Source: Certhia americana
Lineage: Eukaryota; Chordata; Aves; Passeriformes; Certhiidae
NCBI GenBank assembly: GCA_018697195.1
Contig: CM031870.1
Span: 11,180,849-11,244,848, forward strand
Direction: 5' to 3'
Length of the DNA stretch: 64,000 bases
In this document: piece after piece, positions 37,563 to 49,053 of the stretch
Numbering within the stretch: the first letter of the stretch is position 1
Layout of the letters: each line of letters begins with the position of its first letter
The notes under the pieces: model-generated
The model's database searches: none
What the model was told of the DNA's origin: nothing
The model's input: the letters and a program-made list of their open reading frames with translations, nothing else
Made by a program: the position numbers and the translations under genes

Positions 37563-40500
37563 ACACAAGAAAATGCCATGTATGTCACCACAGAGGATAA
37601 CTCTGTAGATATAAGTCTGTTTCTGACACATCTGGATTAGTTATGATTTCCATCCGTATCCTGGCCACTTAAGTCACCATCTCCACTTATGCTCTGCATG
37701 GAAACATTGGAATGTCTCCTGTGATTGCAGTTTGGCCCATCACCTCCTGCCAGGCTGGGGCCATGTCCATTTCTGAGCAGCAGACACAAGGCAGGACAGC
37801 TTCTTCTAGAATTTCTTACACTGAGCAAAGCCATACTAACACGTACCATCAAGTCATCTGTCTATTCTCAGAAGCTTAACATCCAGACCCAAACCAAAAA
37901 TAGGTTGAGGGGAATTGAAAGAAGCTCATCCCTGACTGAATACAGAAATAGATGTACTAAATCAATGTTCTAAAATCCCATGAATTCTAACACTCAGTTA
38001 AGTAAAAGATGGGGGTTAAAAAGAACTCTTGAACAGTTGGAGAGAACATAATCTTGACATCTCTGTAACCCAACTTCTCAATGAGCAGGAAAGAACAACA
38101 TTTTTGTGTAGGCAAGCTATATCCTAATTATCCAATTCAAGGTTCCTTATTCTGCCTTCCAAGCACCTCATCTCAGCCTTATCTGATAAAAAGAATTCCA
38201 GTCTAACTCAATATGGCAATTTTCATTTACCTATGGTAATACTGAGCAATTTTGTGAAGGCAGATTTAATTTCATATTGGTTGTTAATTAGACTGTGGAC
38301 TTCCCAGAATAAAACTTTGCGAAAATTAAAATACAAAGTTCCAAAGCTCTCCTTGGAGAGAGCTATAAGATTTATAATGTATCCTTTTCTTCAGTTTGTT
38401 TAAAATCTGTTGTTATCCATAATGAAAATACACATTTGTATTAATATACATTCTTTTCTGTCTGTTTATTTCCTTAAATTTAATAAAGCCTTCTAGCTAC
38501 CAGGGTAATTCAGTCTCAAATCTCTGCTTTCCAGTTTGGTTTTCATTATTTCACATCATTCTTTTACCCTTATTATAGAAGCTGGCTTTATTCCCATATC
38601 ATAAAGTGACTTGAATTCTCCAGGAGATATTTTCTAGCATTGATTTTTCTTCATCCATAATGTTAATGGAATGACTGCTCCTATCTTTACTTCCTCTACT
38701 TTCTTAACTTTTATTATTTTTATAATCCCACATTATCTCACTGTGGTTTTTTTTCATCATTCTATGTGCATTTCATTTTCCACTCACCACCCCTTACACA
38801 TTTGTGTGAATTTGGGTGCTAATCTGTTCTTAAAATAATCTCAACAACAAACCGTAAAAAAATTTACTATAAATTCTTACTTTGTAATCTCTGAGTCCCT
38901 ACGTGACACCTCTTATTCATTTAACCAAAAATGCCTTGCTGAATATACCCCAAAAACTTTTGATCTGGACAGCTTTTCATCTCAAGCACTATTAGCACTA
39001 TGTAAACATGTTTTGGGGGATGTCATAGCCACTTTCTGGTTAATGGCATTTATGACATTCGCAATATTTTTTCATGATAAACTTTAAAAGTAAATATGAA
39101 ATAGTTGGTCTCTGCACATGGAAAACCAAATAGTTACCTTTTCTCTCTAAAACCTCATCCTTTTCCATTCAAAGTACCACGGTGGGCTTTTTGGTAATCT
39201 CCATGTTCTTTTAGTTGTTTAGATTTCTTCCTGTAATCTGTCAGTTTTTGTGAGAGAGCTTTTTACTCTCTGCTTTCTTAACAGGACATTAGGCAACCAC
39301 AAAGAAGTCTTTCAAAAACTCATTAAATCAAAACTTCTTGACTCTGAACTTCTAACCCTTCCCCAAAAAGTACAAAATTTTAAAATTCTTCTAAAGCCTA
39401 TTTCATCTTCCTTTACAAAAGATTGTCTCCTACTTAAGAAAAAAATGACGACAAAATATCATCTCTGTTAAATTACTTTTTCAATAGTAGATGATTTATA
39501 GTTGATTAGGTAATTAAATCAAATACAAGTGGCTGAAAGTAAATCTATTTTTATCATCCCTGTAAATTAAAAGTTCCGCATCATAAAAAATCATGACCAT
39601 CTTGAAAATGACTAGTCAAGTGCTTTTTATAGGCAAGCAGGATTTATTGTCAATTAACGTATTGAACTGGATAGTCAGCATAACCCTGTGCTCAAGATTT
39701 TTTAAATTATTGGCTTCTGCTATCAAGCTGCTCCATATCACAGTAATGAAATGTATCTTGCTATTCACATATTGAACAATTCCTTAGGTTGGGTTTATAT
39801 CTCACTATAACAACATTTCATTTTATTATTATCTCTGATCCCCTGTAATGAATACAAATACATTCCTTTTTTCCATCATGGGTTTATCAATTTTCATTGA
39901 TTTGCCTGTAATGAATGCAGATAGGATGGTGAGAGAAAAAATTTAAGAGATCATATCCTTTAAAATAGCTGTAAATTCATAAGTTTTTCACTTGCAGTCA
40001 CATCAATTAAAAGAAACCATTCAGAAGAAGAATTGAAAGGAAATATTTAAAATTAAATTTTAAAAATTGTGGAAAGGAATTTGGGTGCTTTTTAAAAGAA
40101 AATTTTGGGTTTACAATTTTCTTTTTATGGACTTGCAAGGAAAAAAAAAGTATAAATGCTTTTTGTAGCTTTGCATTTCATAAATTATTTTTTCCATAAA
40201 GTACCACATTTTCTTTTCCAATAATAGTCAATTTGACTGATGGAAATGCACTTTATGGTGCAGTGATTTGCTGGATACAAAGTGCATTTTTAAACTTACT
40301 CAATGATATCTCTCACTCCCATTGGGAAATTCCCCCAGACCAAACCAGTCCTCACCAAGGAACACACTCCAACTCTTAGAGTGGAGACCTCAGCAGTACT
40401 TTTGACATGTGGGGGTACTGATATCTAAAATTATTTTCTTAATTCTGAAACATAAATAAAAGCATTGATTGAAGACAAGGGTAGATATCCTGAAACTCAT

Positions 40501-41151
40501 ATTCGAACTGTGTTACAAAGTTGCAAACACGAACTTTTAAATGAAATTACAAACAGTGTCCTCAGTTGTGACATTTTATTGCACAATAACATTTGCATCT
40601 GCTTCCATTCTGCAATTATATCATTATGTGACAATGTAATTTGATATGAAATGAAGTGATACAATAACATCCTGGCTTTCATTCAGCCACCAGAAAAAAA
40701 TATAAATCCATGGAACATATAATGTCTAGCCTATCCAGGAAAAGTATCCTGAGAGTGGAACCTGACCTATTGTATTTATGTTGTGTGGCAGAATGGTACA
40801 AGGCTGGCTTCACAAAACAAAATAAACTGTTGGGCAAAAACAGTTATTTTACTTTTTACACACATTTTATTAGGTAGAAAACTTGTTTAAAACAGATGCA
40901 CAGATAAGTTTTGGTGTTTTTTTTTTTTTTAAATGAGGAAATGCACTTTAACTGTCTAGAAGATTCCTGTAGGTTTTAATGCCCCAGGAGATCATAACTG
41001 AGCACTACAGTCAGAGTTTTAGTGAGATAGATGCAAAAGCACACTTTGAGGGAAAAAATCCCAACTGTTGCACATCAAAACAGAAGCTTCTTATTATTCC
41101 ATGTATGATGCAGCCCACCAGAGCCTGGTCTAGCTCAAAGGACACCAGCAC
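37563..41151. other. Very AT-rich unique-looking sequence
   Basis: No supported gene or element. The base composition is the most AT-rich of the window from about 38000 to 40950. A T run lies at 40917-40930. All reading frames are at most 100 codons and none shows a domain. Confidence 0.5.
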
Positions 41152-41859
41152 TGTGCCAGGTGTGGGGAACAATTGCAGTGTGGGGTTTGTGCCCACAGCT
41201 GAACCTTTAGAGCCACCTGCTCTGCAGTGGAAGGGCTCTCACTGCAGTCAGGGGGTGGGGAAAGGAGAACCTCAGTTCTGAGGTTCCAAGAGGAAGCTTA
41301 TTCATGTTAAAGGGGTCAGGAACCAAAAAGCCCCGAGCACTGCTGTGTTTGGGATTTTATACCACAACAGAGCAAGGGGTGGGGACCAAACACAAGCCAG
41401 TGAGGGAACAGCAGGGGCAGAGTGAAGGGGTTACAGCATTTCTCTGGGGCCAACTGGGGCAAGTGGGAGGAGAGGGCAGGGCACATGGTGCAATGGGGCA
41501 TTGAGGTTTAGGAAACACCCAGGAATGTCCAGGGGTGTGAATGCTCAAAGGATTGGGTTGGAGTGACATGGAAGGTGCCAGAACAAGGGGCAGGGTTGCA
41601 GTGATTGATAGGGATAAGGGGTAAGGAAATGCCATACAAGGTAACTTGGGGGAGAATACAACTTGAGGAATGAGCCAGTTTGGGGAGAACATGGGAGAAC
41701 ATAAGAACAAACCATTAACCTTAAAACTTTAACAATAAGCCGGTTAACTGGAATAAATAATGCTGATTTCTTGCCTAAAGAAGCCCGTAGTGTTTAGTCA
41801 GAATACAGCATAACCTTTTCTCTATGGAGAAAATGCACCACTGGTCTTCTTCAGTCCCA
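41152..41859 (-). mobile_element. LTR-like element related to family B, minus orientation
   Basis: On the minus strand this block has the same layout as family B. A pyrimidine-rich stretch is followed by GTATAAAATCCC (TATA box, near 41355-41362) and GAATAAGCTTCCTCTTGGAAC, which parallels TAATAAACCCCCTTGGAAC of the 5931 copy. The putative signal GAATAAG is the complement of about 41297-41303. Neither end is fixed; I found no duplication, and TGGGACTGAAG at the 41859 side is only a guess at the start. Frames of up to 117 codons at 41316-41710 lie inside it. Confidence 0.55.
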
Positions 41860-44379
41860 CCTGAAACCTCTGATAACTAACTGTTAGTGGGAGAAGAGAC
41901 AGAGAACTACACACAGACAGAGAGTCCTAAGATAAGCAGGGAAGAAAACATAATCTATTTCCAGATAACTTTTCTCTGTCTCTCATATGTATATCTGTTG
42001 TGCAGAACAAAAATACCCTCCACTCTCCTTTTCTGTTTGTCCACTAATTCCTCTAAAAATACCACACAGCATCTCAGTCTAAGCGACACAAATAACCAAG
42101 GTAACCTGGTCCCTGACTACTGTTGTAGGTCACTTCCTCTGGAATAAAACATAGGAAAGATGTGGGGGAAATAAAATATGAAGTCAGTGCACTCCTGCCA
42201 GTTACCAGAAGAGGTGCAGGAAATTAGCAGCCAGTACTGGAAGAGGAATTTCCAAATTGCAAGTACCCTGGTTCTTCTTCTCTGTTAAAAGGATGTTCAG
42301 ACACTGCCAGAATGATTCCCTCTAGACCTAGTGAATCTCCATTCTCCAGAGATATTCTCAAACTCATTTCTTTAGATCACCGTACTGAAATGCAATGAGA
42401 GCCTGGTGTCTGACTTCTCTGTGCTGCTTTGAAAATTCCAGCCTACAGCATTACAAGTACACCTCAAATAAGTTACTTCAAAATAAAAGTGTCCTTTTCT
42501 TCTATAACTTTAACAGCTTCAGGAAACTTTCAGTGTTACTCTTGTCAGTAAATAAACTAGATATTTAATTTTCATAGATGTTTTCTTTTTTTTGTTTGTT
42601 TGGAGGGGTTTTTTGCCACATGTAATATAAGTCACAAGTGTTGCATTTAATACTTTACTAATCAGCATGGTCTGAAGCTTGATAATGTTACACATGAGGA
42701 AAATGCTGCATGCTGAACTTAGTGGGGCTATTTGCAAACTGCCGGATGGAAGAGACTCTCCTTAAAGCCTAAAGTGACACAAAATTTGTGGAATCAAATA
42801 ACCTTAGGAGCCAGCACCTATTATAAAACACACAGATGAATAATTATGTTCCTTTCAGAAGTAATCAATTCCACTTTGATCCAAAAATTTTGATTTGGAA
42901 TAGAAGTAGGAAAAAATATTTAAAGAATATTAAAGAGACATGTAAAAAACTCATTCATTACAAGAGGGTTGTGCTGTAGATTCATCATTCCTTAGGAAAT
43001 TTAAAACACATTGTTTTGAAGCTCCAACATGGATACATGTTGGATGAAATTGAATTGCATTGAATGAAAATAAAAGTAAAAATCAAAATTAAGTGGTTGT
43101 CATCTAGGAAGATTTTTGTATGAATGGTAAAGCAATCAGGATAATTTTCTAATGTGCTTTTTCTCTCCCTCCAGAGAACAGCCAGTGCTTTCTAACAAAG
43201 AACACTTCCCTAAACTGTTCTTTAAACATACAGTCTAATTTCTGTGCATGACTGATATGTTTATGTTAATTATAAATACTCCTATAATGTAATATTTGCT
43301 ACCGAGTCCAAACTTCTCTAGCAGCTCTCCTGTTTGGGAGTTTTGTTGAAGTTCTCTGATGGAAACCCTAATTCACCTGTCAGAGCACACAACTGGTGAG
43401 AGATAGGCTAGTATGTCACAAAAACTGCCCTGCTAAAGGAGCAGATACTTTGCATATCAGGGTTGGAAATATTAATGGTCTTCCTCAGAAAACATAAAGA
43501 AAGCTGAGTAATGCAAAGTCCAGCCTAAAAGTTTATCCATTAATCAAATGACAATGTTTTGGAAAGTTTTAATGCCCTTTCAGTGTGCCCTGGCTTCACC
43601 ACAAACCATTTCACATCTCTACCAGCCTCTACCAATACTATTAGAAAATCTATTACTAACAACAGCATACAATCTCCAGTAGGGATTAAATCCCCATGAA
43701 CATAGCAGAAATGGAGCTGTTCAGAGGGATGCTGGGCATTTATGATTTACTGAACTGGCAGATCTGATGGCTAAAGGCCAGAGGTTTATTTCATTGGAAT
43801 AGTGGCTTTTCATTAACAAAAGAAAGATGCAAAACTAAGGTAAGAGACGGAGAAAGTCACTGGGTTATTTGTGACTCAGAGGATCCTGATTCAAGATCAG
43901 AGCCTAAGAGAAAGAAGCAAAGGGTAGAAAATAACAGCTTTTTAAATGAATGGTCTGTGATTCCAGCACACTCTTTTCAACTTGGTGAACAGGAGGATAA
44001 ACTCCCTTTATTATCAAAAACACTTTCACTGTGCTCCCAACTGTTATTTGATGATTCTCTACCTCCTCCCACTTTGTTTCTGGACCAGCTGAGGAGGTGA
44101 GAGGCCTGTTTGCTCAGTGTCTCATTAGGGCCCAGACACAGAGGTTGTGCAGAACCATCCTGACAGAGGCACAGCTGCTACAGTGGCTTTGTGCAGCACT
44201 CACAGCCCACCTCGATTGTGGGGTTTCTTAGCACACACTCAGCCTAAAAGCCCAGTGCTGTCTGAAACCCTGTGATAACAGTCTCCTCAAGCAGCACAGT
44301 ACTGTTTAACATAGACAACCCAAAAAACTGCCAAAAGGTGCTTAGGACAAGCACAGGGGTAGAATCAAATCTCAAGTGA
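41860..44379. other. Unique-looking non-coding sequence
   Basis: No supported gene. It has short T/G-rich runs near 42585-42615. From about 44050 the sequence becomes less AT-rich and leads into the coiled-coil-like frame at 44380, so the decayed element there may begin some way upstream. Confidence 0.45.
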
Positions 44380-44682
44380 CCTCACCCTGCAGACACAACA
44401 TCATCTCCCACACCCAGCACAGCCTCTCCACTTTCAAACACTTTACAAGACACCTCAGTAAAAGAACGTCTTCAATCTCTTCATTTAAAAATCGATAACC
44501 TTCAAGTTTCCACAGCTTCCTTTGAGACTAAGGTAAATAAAATTGAGGGAAGGCTGGAGGGATTTGAAAAGCAATGGAGTCGGTTGAAACTCAAACAACA
44601 AAGAGAGGAATTCTGCAATAAAAAAATCACAAAGGAGAGAAAACTGTGTTTAAGAATTATGGAGCTCCTGAAAGAAGATTAA
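44380..44682 (+). pseudogene. Start-less 100-codon frame, L1-ORF1-like coiled coil
   Basis: The frame is open from just after a TGA (44377-44379) to a TAA at 44680-44682 and contains no early ATG. The translation opens with a Pro/Ser/Thr-rich stretch of about 25 residues. Next comes a heptad-like region of about 50 residues (for example VKERLQSLHLKIDNLQ and KVNKIEGRLEGFEKQ), then ITKERKLCLRIMELLKED just before the stop. In ORF1 proteins of L1-type LINEs a coiled coil is followed at this spacing by an ENRSRRNNLRI-G-PE type motif, and the last segment fits that pattern loosely. I infer a fossil retroelement ORF1; a decayed cellular coiled-coil gene is the alternative. In this frame the sequence after the stop is broken by many further stops. 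Confidence 0.35.
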
Positions 44683-46857
44683 AGTATTGGGAAAAATCAA
44701 CAGCCTTGTCATAGTATTTAATGTTCAGAGCATCTTTTCTGAAAGATCCAAGATGGATGGAAATTAATGGAAAAATCCAAAGGAGACATAATAATAAGAA
44801 AAACCCATTTTCTGGAGTAGCAAAAGTAATACATCTGCATGAATGTTCAAGTCTCAAAGTGCTGCATAGGAAGAAAATAATCATAGAGAGCTGGACTGAT
44901 GCAGGGTTTGAGCAGTGGCCAAAGAATTAGAATAAAAATCAGCTATTTTACAAACTCCATAAACCCTTGGCAAAGGATAGGAAGTAACTTCATTTGAAAA
45001 AAGAAAAAATTTTCCTAAACAACCCTTCATTGATCTTCTGTCCTGCCAGATTGTGGTTGCTACTCCTGAGAGAAGAAACATGACACTGCTGGGAAGCAGG
45101 AGCAGCACAGTGCTTCACACAGAACTGAAACAGAGGCAGCAGGAAGAACTGAGATAGCTAAATCTATCAAAAAATCTCCAACCTACTTCCTTCACTCCTT
45201 TACCCCAGAAGATGCATTTGAACATGATTGTTCTGGAAAAATCTACTTGCCCTCTCACCCAGCATGTGGGGCATTGGTGAATATGCTCTCATGTGCTGCC
45301 ATAAAGGAATAAGTTCAACTAAAATAATGCAAACAATTCACATAAATAATTTTAGGGTTGGTGTGTTATTACTGGCAAGTTAATCTACTTCCTAAATGAC
45401 CCTTTCAGAGGAATAGTTTTTTATATTTTACTTATGGGAGCATTTGCAGATTACCCTTAGGACCAAGTACCTCAACATTACCAATAGCTATAAATCAATA
45501 TTTATACTATTATAATACAATAAATAAATAAATACATGAAAATTGCCTTTACTAAGCTTTCTCCTACTACTGAGAAACAGAAAGGAAAAGAAAAGGATTA
45601 ATAGACGTAAGCTCAAAATTCTTTCTTATTTTAAGGAGCACCATGGGACACCTCCATTTTAACACAGTGGCTCAAGTAAAGCCTAAAGTTTTGCTACTCT
45701 GGAGTTGAAACGTCCTTGCATACCTGAGCTAGATATATTGATTTCTGGTGAACCGAGATGAACTGGTGCATTGTGCCCAAAGGGAAAGTATGAAACGTGT
45801 GACAGAGACAGTGTTGAGAGGGAAAAATCACTGGGATTTTTCCCGAGAGTGGACAGGACAAGAAGTCAATGGTCAAAGATAAGCATTAGCTCAAGAGAAA
45901 GCAGTTACAGAAATTCATGAGAAATATAGATTTATCACAAAAAATCCAACCAGGTGTTAGGGTTCTGGCACCAAGAGACCATCCTGTCCCCCTGAGCACT
46001 GTCACCAGAGCCCCTCAGCAAAGCCCCTGCCCACGGGCAGCAACAGCTGAGGCCAGGCTGTGCCCCAGCATTTCTTGAGACACCGTGTAGGCAGGGCTTC
46101 AAGAGAGAAATATCTTTCAAAGTATGTTCTAAACCAAACCACTGCATCCTACAGATTTTCTTCACTTTCTCCCTGAGTAGTGTGGTTTGTATGACCTAAA
46201 CCCAAAGTAGAAACAGATGTAAATATTTTGAAGCACAGAAATTAAAATAGCCACTTTCAGTTCTCAAAGAACAAAATATAAAGAGTAGCATCTTCTCTAA
46301 GTAAAAATTCAGAGGTTCACTCTAAAGATTTCCCTACAGTTAAGAAAATATTCTTATTTTTTCTACATTGAGGCTAAAAGTATAAGGTTCTACTGAAATC
46401 CTTACTCCAAAGCACTGGATTTAAACAAAAGCACCTGGGAATAGAATTCAAATATTGTTAAAGCATTTACTGTCTAGCTCAGGCTCATGTTTTTGACTTG
46501 GCTTGCTTTCAGTTTTTTGACTTATGCACTTATGAAGGATTCTGTGGCTAACTAGTTTGCTTGTGGTTCTTTGTTGTGATGTTTTTTTAACCTTCCTTTA
46601 TGTATTTTTAATGAATACTACAAATAAGAAATGTGTAAAGTTATCCTGAGAAGAGGCTATAATGTCTGCCTGTGCTTTTGATTCACTGCCTCATTTGCAA
46701 GATTGCTGCTTATTCACAAATTAATTACGCAATGGCATCTTTAGCTAATAAAGTCTAAACAAAAACCATTTAATCCAATTCATAGTTTTCTCTCAATCAA
46801 ACCAAATCTGTCAAACATAATTACATTACACATGCAAAGCAGGAATGAGCCAAACAT
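44683..46857. other. Non-coding sequence, possibly the decayed rest of the 44.4-kb element
   Basis: Short frames at 44721-44930 and elsewhere could be shifted fragments of the element at 44380, but I see no clear motif. An (AAAT)n run lies at about 45519-45535. Nothing else is recognisable. Confidence 0.4.
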
Positions 46858-46885
46858 GTGCCACACCTGCTTAGTGCTTCTTCAG

Positions 46886-47193
46886 GCAGACGATACACAG
46901 TAGAAGAACAGTTGGCAGCACAGATGGCACAGCAAAGAAGACTTGTGAAAAATGCGGTTATGGAGTCTGGTTTTGTGCCTCTTATTGATGGGAAGGGTCA
47001 GATAGTGATCTCAGTTTATGTCAAACGCACCTTCCTGGTACCTTTAGGCTTTGACAATCCCATTTCTGGAGATACCAACTCCAGCCACCTTCTGCTTTCT
47101 GAATGGAGGGACTCCTGCAGCTCAGAGGAGTCATTGGTGGCTTCCTACCACAGCCATGAGCTCTGGGACACCTGCAATTCTCATTTAGGATGA
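46886..47193 (+). CDS. Exon-like coding stretch, protein not recognised
   Basis: A pyrimidine-rich tract ending TGCTTCTTCAG (AG at 46884-46885) looks like a splice acceptor. The sequence after it stays open for about 102 codons to a TGA at 47191-47193. The frame can be extended left to about 46858, but only from a GTG. The first 40 residues look like real protein: SGRRYTVEEQLAAQM, then QQRRLVKNAVMESGFVPLID, an amphipathic Glu/Gln/Arg-rich helix followed by a hydrophobic strand. The later part (from about residue 55) is Ser-rich and less convincing, so a real exon could be shorter; I see no strong donor site. A poly(A) tract about 210 bp downstream also allows a processed pseudogene. I cannot name a family. 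Confidence 0.3.
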
Positions 47194-47405
47194 ATTATGG
47201 TGTTTCAGGGCTATTCTAAATATTATACCCCCCACCAATTTCACTCTACATAATGAAACCTATTTGTGAATTACAGGGACAGTTACTCTGCGCATCTCAG
47301 TCCAGTTCACAAGCTTGGGAAGGAGCCAGGTATTTCACTTGTGACCACAAAACCAAAAGATAAGCAATCCTGGGTAGCTTTTCAATTTGTAAGTATGCTT
47401 AACTG

Positions 47406-47443
47406 AAAAAAAAAAAAAAAAAAGAAAAAAAAAAGAAAAAAAA
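47406..47443 (+). repeat. Poly(A)-rich tract at the LTR insertion point
   Basis: An A run broken only by three G bases precedes the family A LTR, and a further six to seven A follow the LTR at 48068-48073. The LTR was therefore inserted into an existing A tract. It could be the tail of something retroposed from the plus strand, but no AATAAA lies just upstream. Confidence 0.85.
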
Positions 47444-48067
47444 TCTCGGGTTTTTATGTGATGTTGTTCTTCCCGAGAGTGTAAAAGTCTTTTGCCCAGC
47501 ACCGAGATAGAAGGAGAAAAAACTGAGAGCCGTCTCCTCTGCTTCTTCAAGGCTGTTTATTTTTCCCTTATCGGTACAGTTTCTTCTCCGACCCACTGAG
47601 ATCTGTTCTGCAGGTCAGCTCACGGGGAAAAGGCCCAGCCTCGAAGGTGACGATTATCTTTATACCACAAACTACGTATACTATATTTACAAAAGATCCC
47701 CAATACCTGTCTCCCGTGTTAGAAGGTAGGACTCTGTTCTGAGCCAACCAAAGATGCCCATGATACAGAGGAAAATGGAGAAGACGAAGAAGAAGGAAGA
47801 AACCCCAAAGCCACGTGGAGACTCCATTTTGTGTTTTTTGCCCATTAACCTAAACATTACATAAATCTACTTTTCACCCGGTGTGTAGCTAATTATCACC
47901 CTATCTAAACTCCCGTGGTCTGTAATTCTTCACACAATGGTGGTAATTTCTCCCAGGGGCTAAAATCAAAGCCGCAGGAGTCCTTGACTCCCTGCCAAGG
48001 CTTCCCAGCCCCCTGCTCGGGTCTGGAATCTCTCAGGACAGTCAGAGGAGTGTTCTGGACTCCGACA
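47444..48067 (-). mobile_element. Solo LTR, family A, minus orientation, inside poly(A)
   Basis: A 624-bp LTR. On the plus strand it starts TCTCGGGTTTTTATG and ends GGACTCCGACA, so on its own strand it starts TGTCGGAGTCC and ends ACCCGAGA. The flanking hexamer is AAAAAA on both sides, as expected for a 6-bp duplication made within the A tract, although an A run is weak proof by itself. AATAAA on the minus strand is the complement of 47556-47561. Its 5' 50 bases match those of the 48562 copy better than those of the 9.4 and 33.6 kb copies, so these two form one subfamily. Confidence 0.84.
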
Positions 48068-48561
48068 AAAAAAGACATATGATTTAATATTAACATGCAT
48101 TTATAGTAATTTCTACTTAAGACTATGTAATTATATTGAGTGGTAGAGATTTTGTGATCTTTTCTAATAACATTAAAACCATCTCTACCATGTCATTTAC
48201 AAAGTTAGCATTTTCAGGAGGCAAGATGCCCAAACCCTATCACGGCACCACTCGTTATTTCTTAAAATATCTAATACCTAATCTTTGTCTTCCTCTACAC
48301 ACAGGAAAGAAAAGTAACTCAAAAAGAAAAAACTGAAAGTGTTCCCATTAAAAAAAGAATTATATATCTTTTCTCCTTTACCATTATTTGCCACTTTTCA
48401 TCAACACAATCCTGTACTCTGCAAGTCTTTGCACAGCTGTTGCTCCTGTGCTTTGTATTGCATCCATGTTAGGAAAGCTGAGTGTGAAACCACCACTTTA
48501 GTTTGACCACCTGCCTGCCTTTGAAATTCTTCATCATTTTCCCCAGCTCTGCCAAGCTTTG
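48068..48561. other. Spacer between two inverted family A LTRs
   Basis: 494 bp of AT-rich sequence separate the two LTRs. I recognise nothing in it. Confidence 0.5.
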
Positions 48562-49053
48562 TGTCAGAACCCAGGTCAGTCCTCTGGATGCCCTGGATGA
48601 AAAAGAGTGATAGTTAATTTGTCACAGGGTGAAAAGTAGAATTTTGGGGTTTTTAGAATGGAGGTTCAGGGGGCAAGATGGAGGAATGTGAGTGTGTCCT
48701 GTCCTTCTTCTTGTTCTCTTCTTGTCCTCCATCTTCTGATGTGGTGGTGGCACATTCTGTTTGGTTTAGAATAGAGACAGACTATCCAACAAAGGTGATA
48801 GATATTGGGAAATTATTGTAAATATTGTACACATAGTTTTTAGTATAAAACACCACCCTGAAGTTGGTGGATTATGCCTTGGACTGACTTGCTGAGAGGA
48901 TCTCTGCTCATCAGGGAGAGAATGTAATAGATAAGGAAAAAAAACCAACCGGAAAACAGAAGAGATGACTCTCGTCTTTTTCTTGGACCACGGGGTTGGG
49001 AGAAAAGGACTTTCTAAATCTTGGGAATCATAAAAATATCAAAAAACTCGAGA
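48562..49053 (+). mobile_element. Solo LTR, family A, plus orientation (short copy)
   Basis: A 492-bp LTR that begins TGTCAGAACCCAGG and ends AAACTCGAGA. The flanks GCTTTG (48556-48561) and ACTTTG (49054-49059) match at five of six positions. It is 130-180 bp shorter than the other copies, mainly from loss in the U3 part after CCTGGATGAAA. The polyadenylation signal has decayed (GATAAGG near 48926). It keeps the family A landmarks TTCTTCTTG...CCATCTTCTG, TATTGTAAATATTG and TCTTTTTCTTGGACCACGGG. Confidence 0.84.

Noticed and set aside
41316..41710. Overlapping frames on both strands, up to 117 codons
   Set aside because: They fall in a pyrimidine-rich LTR-like element and shadow each other.
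43850..43920. Second tRNA-like stretch (GATTCAAGATC)
   Set aside because: Only a weak B-box-like match; no A box at the right distance.
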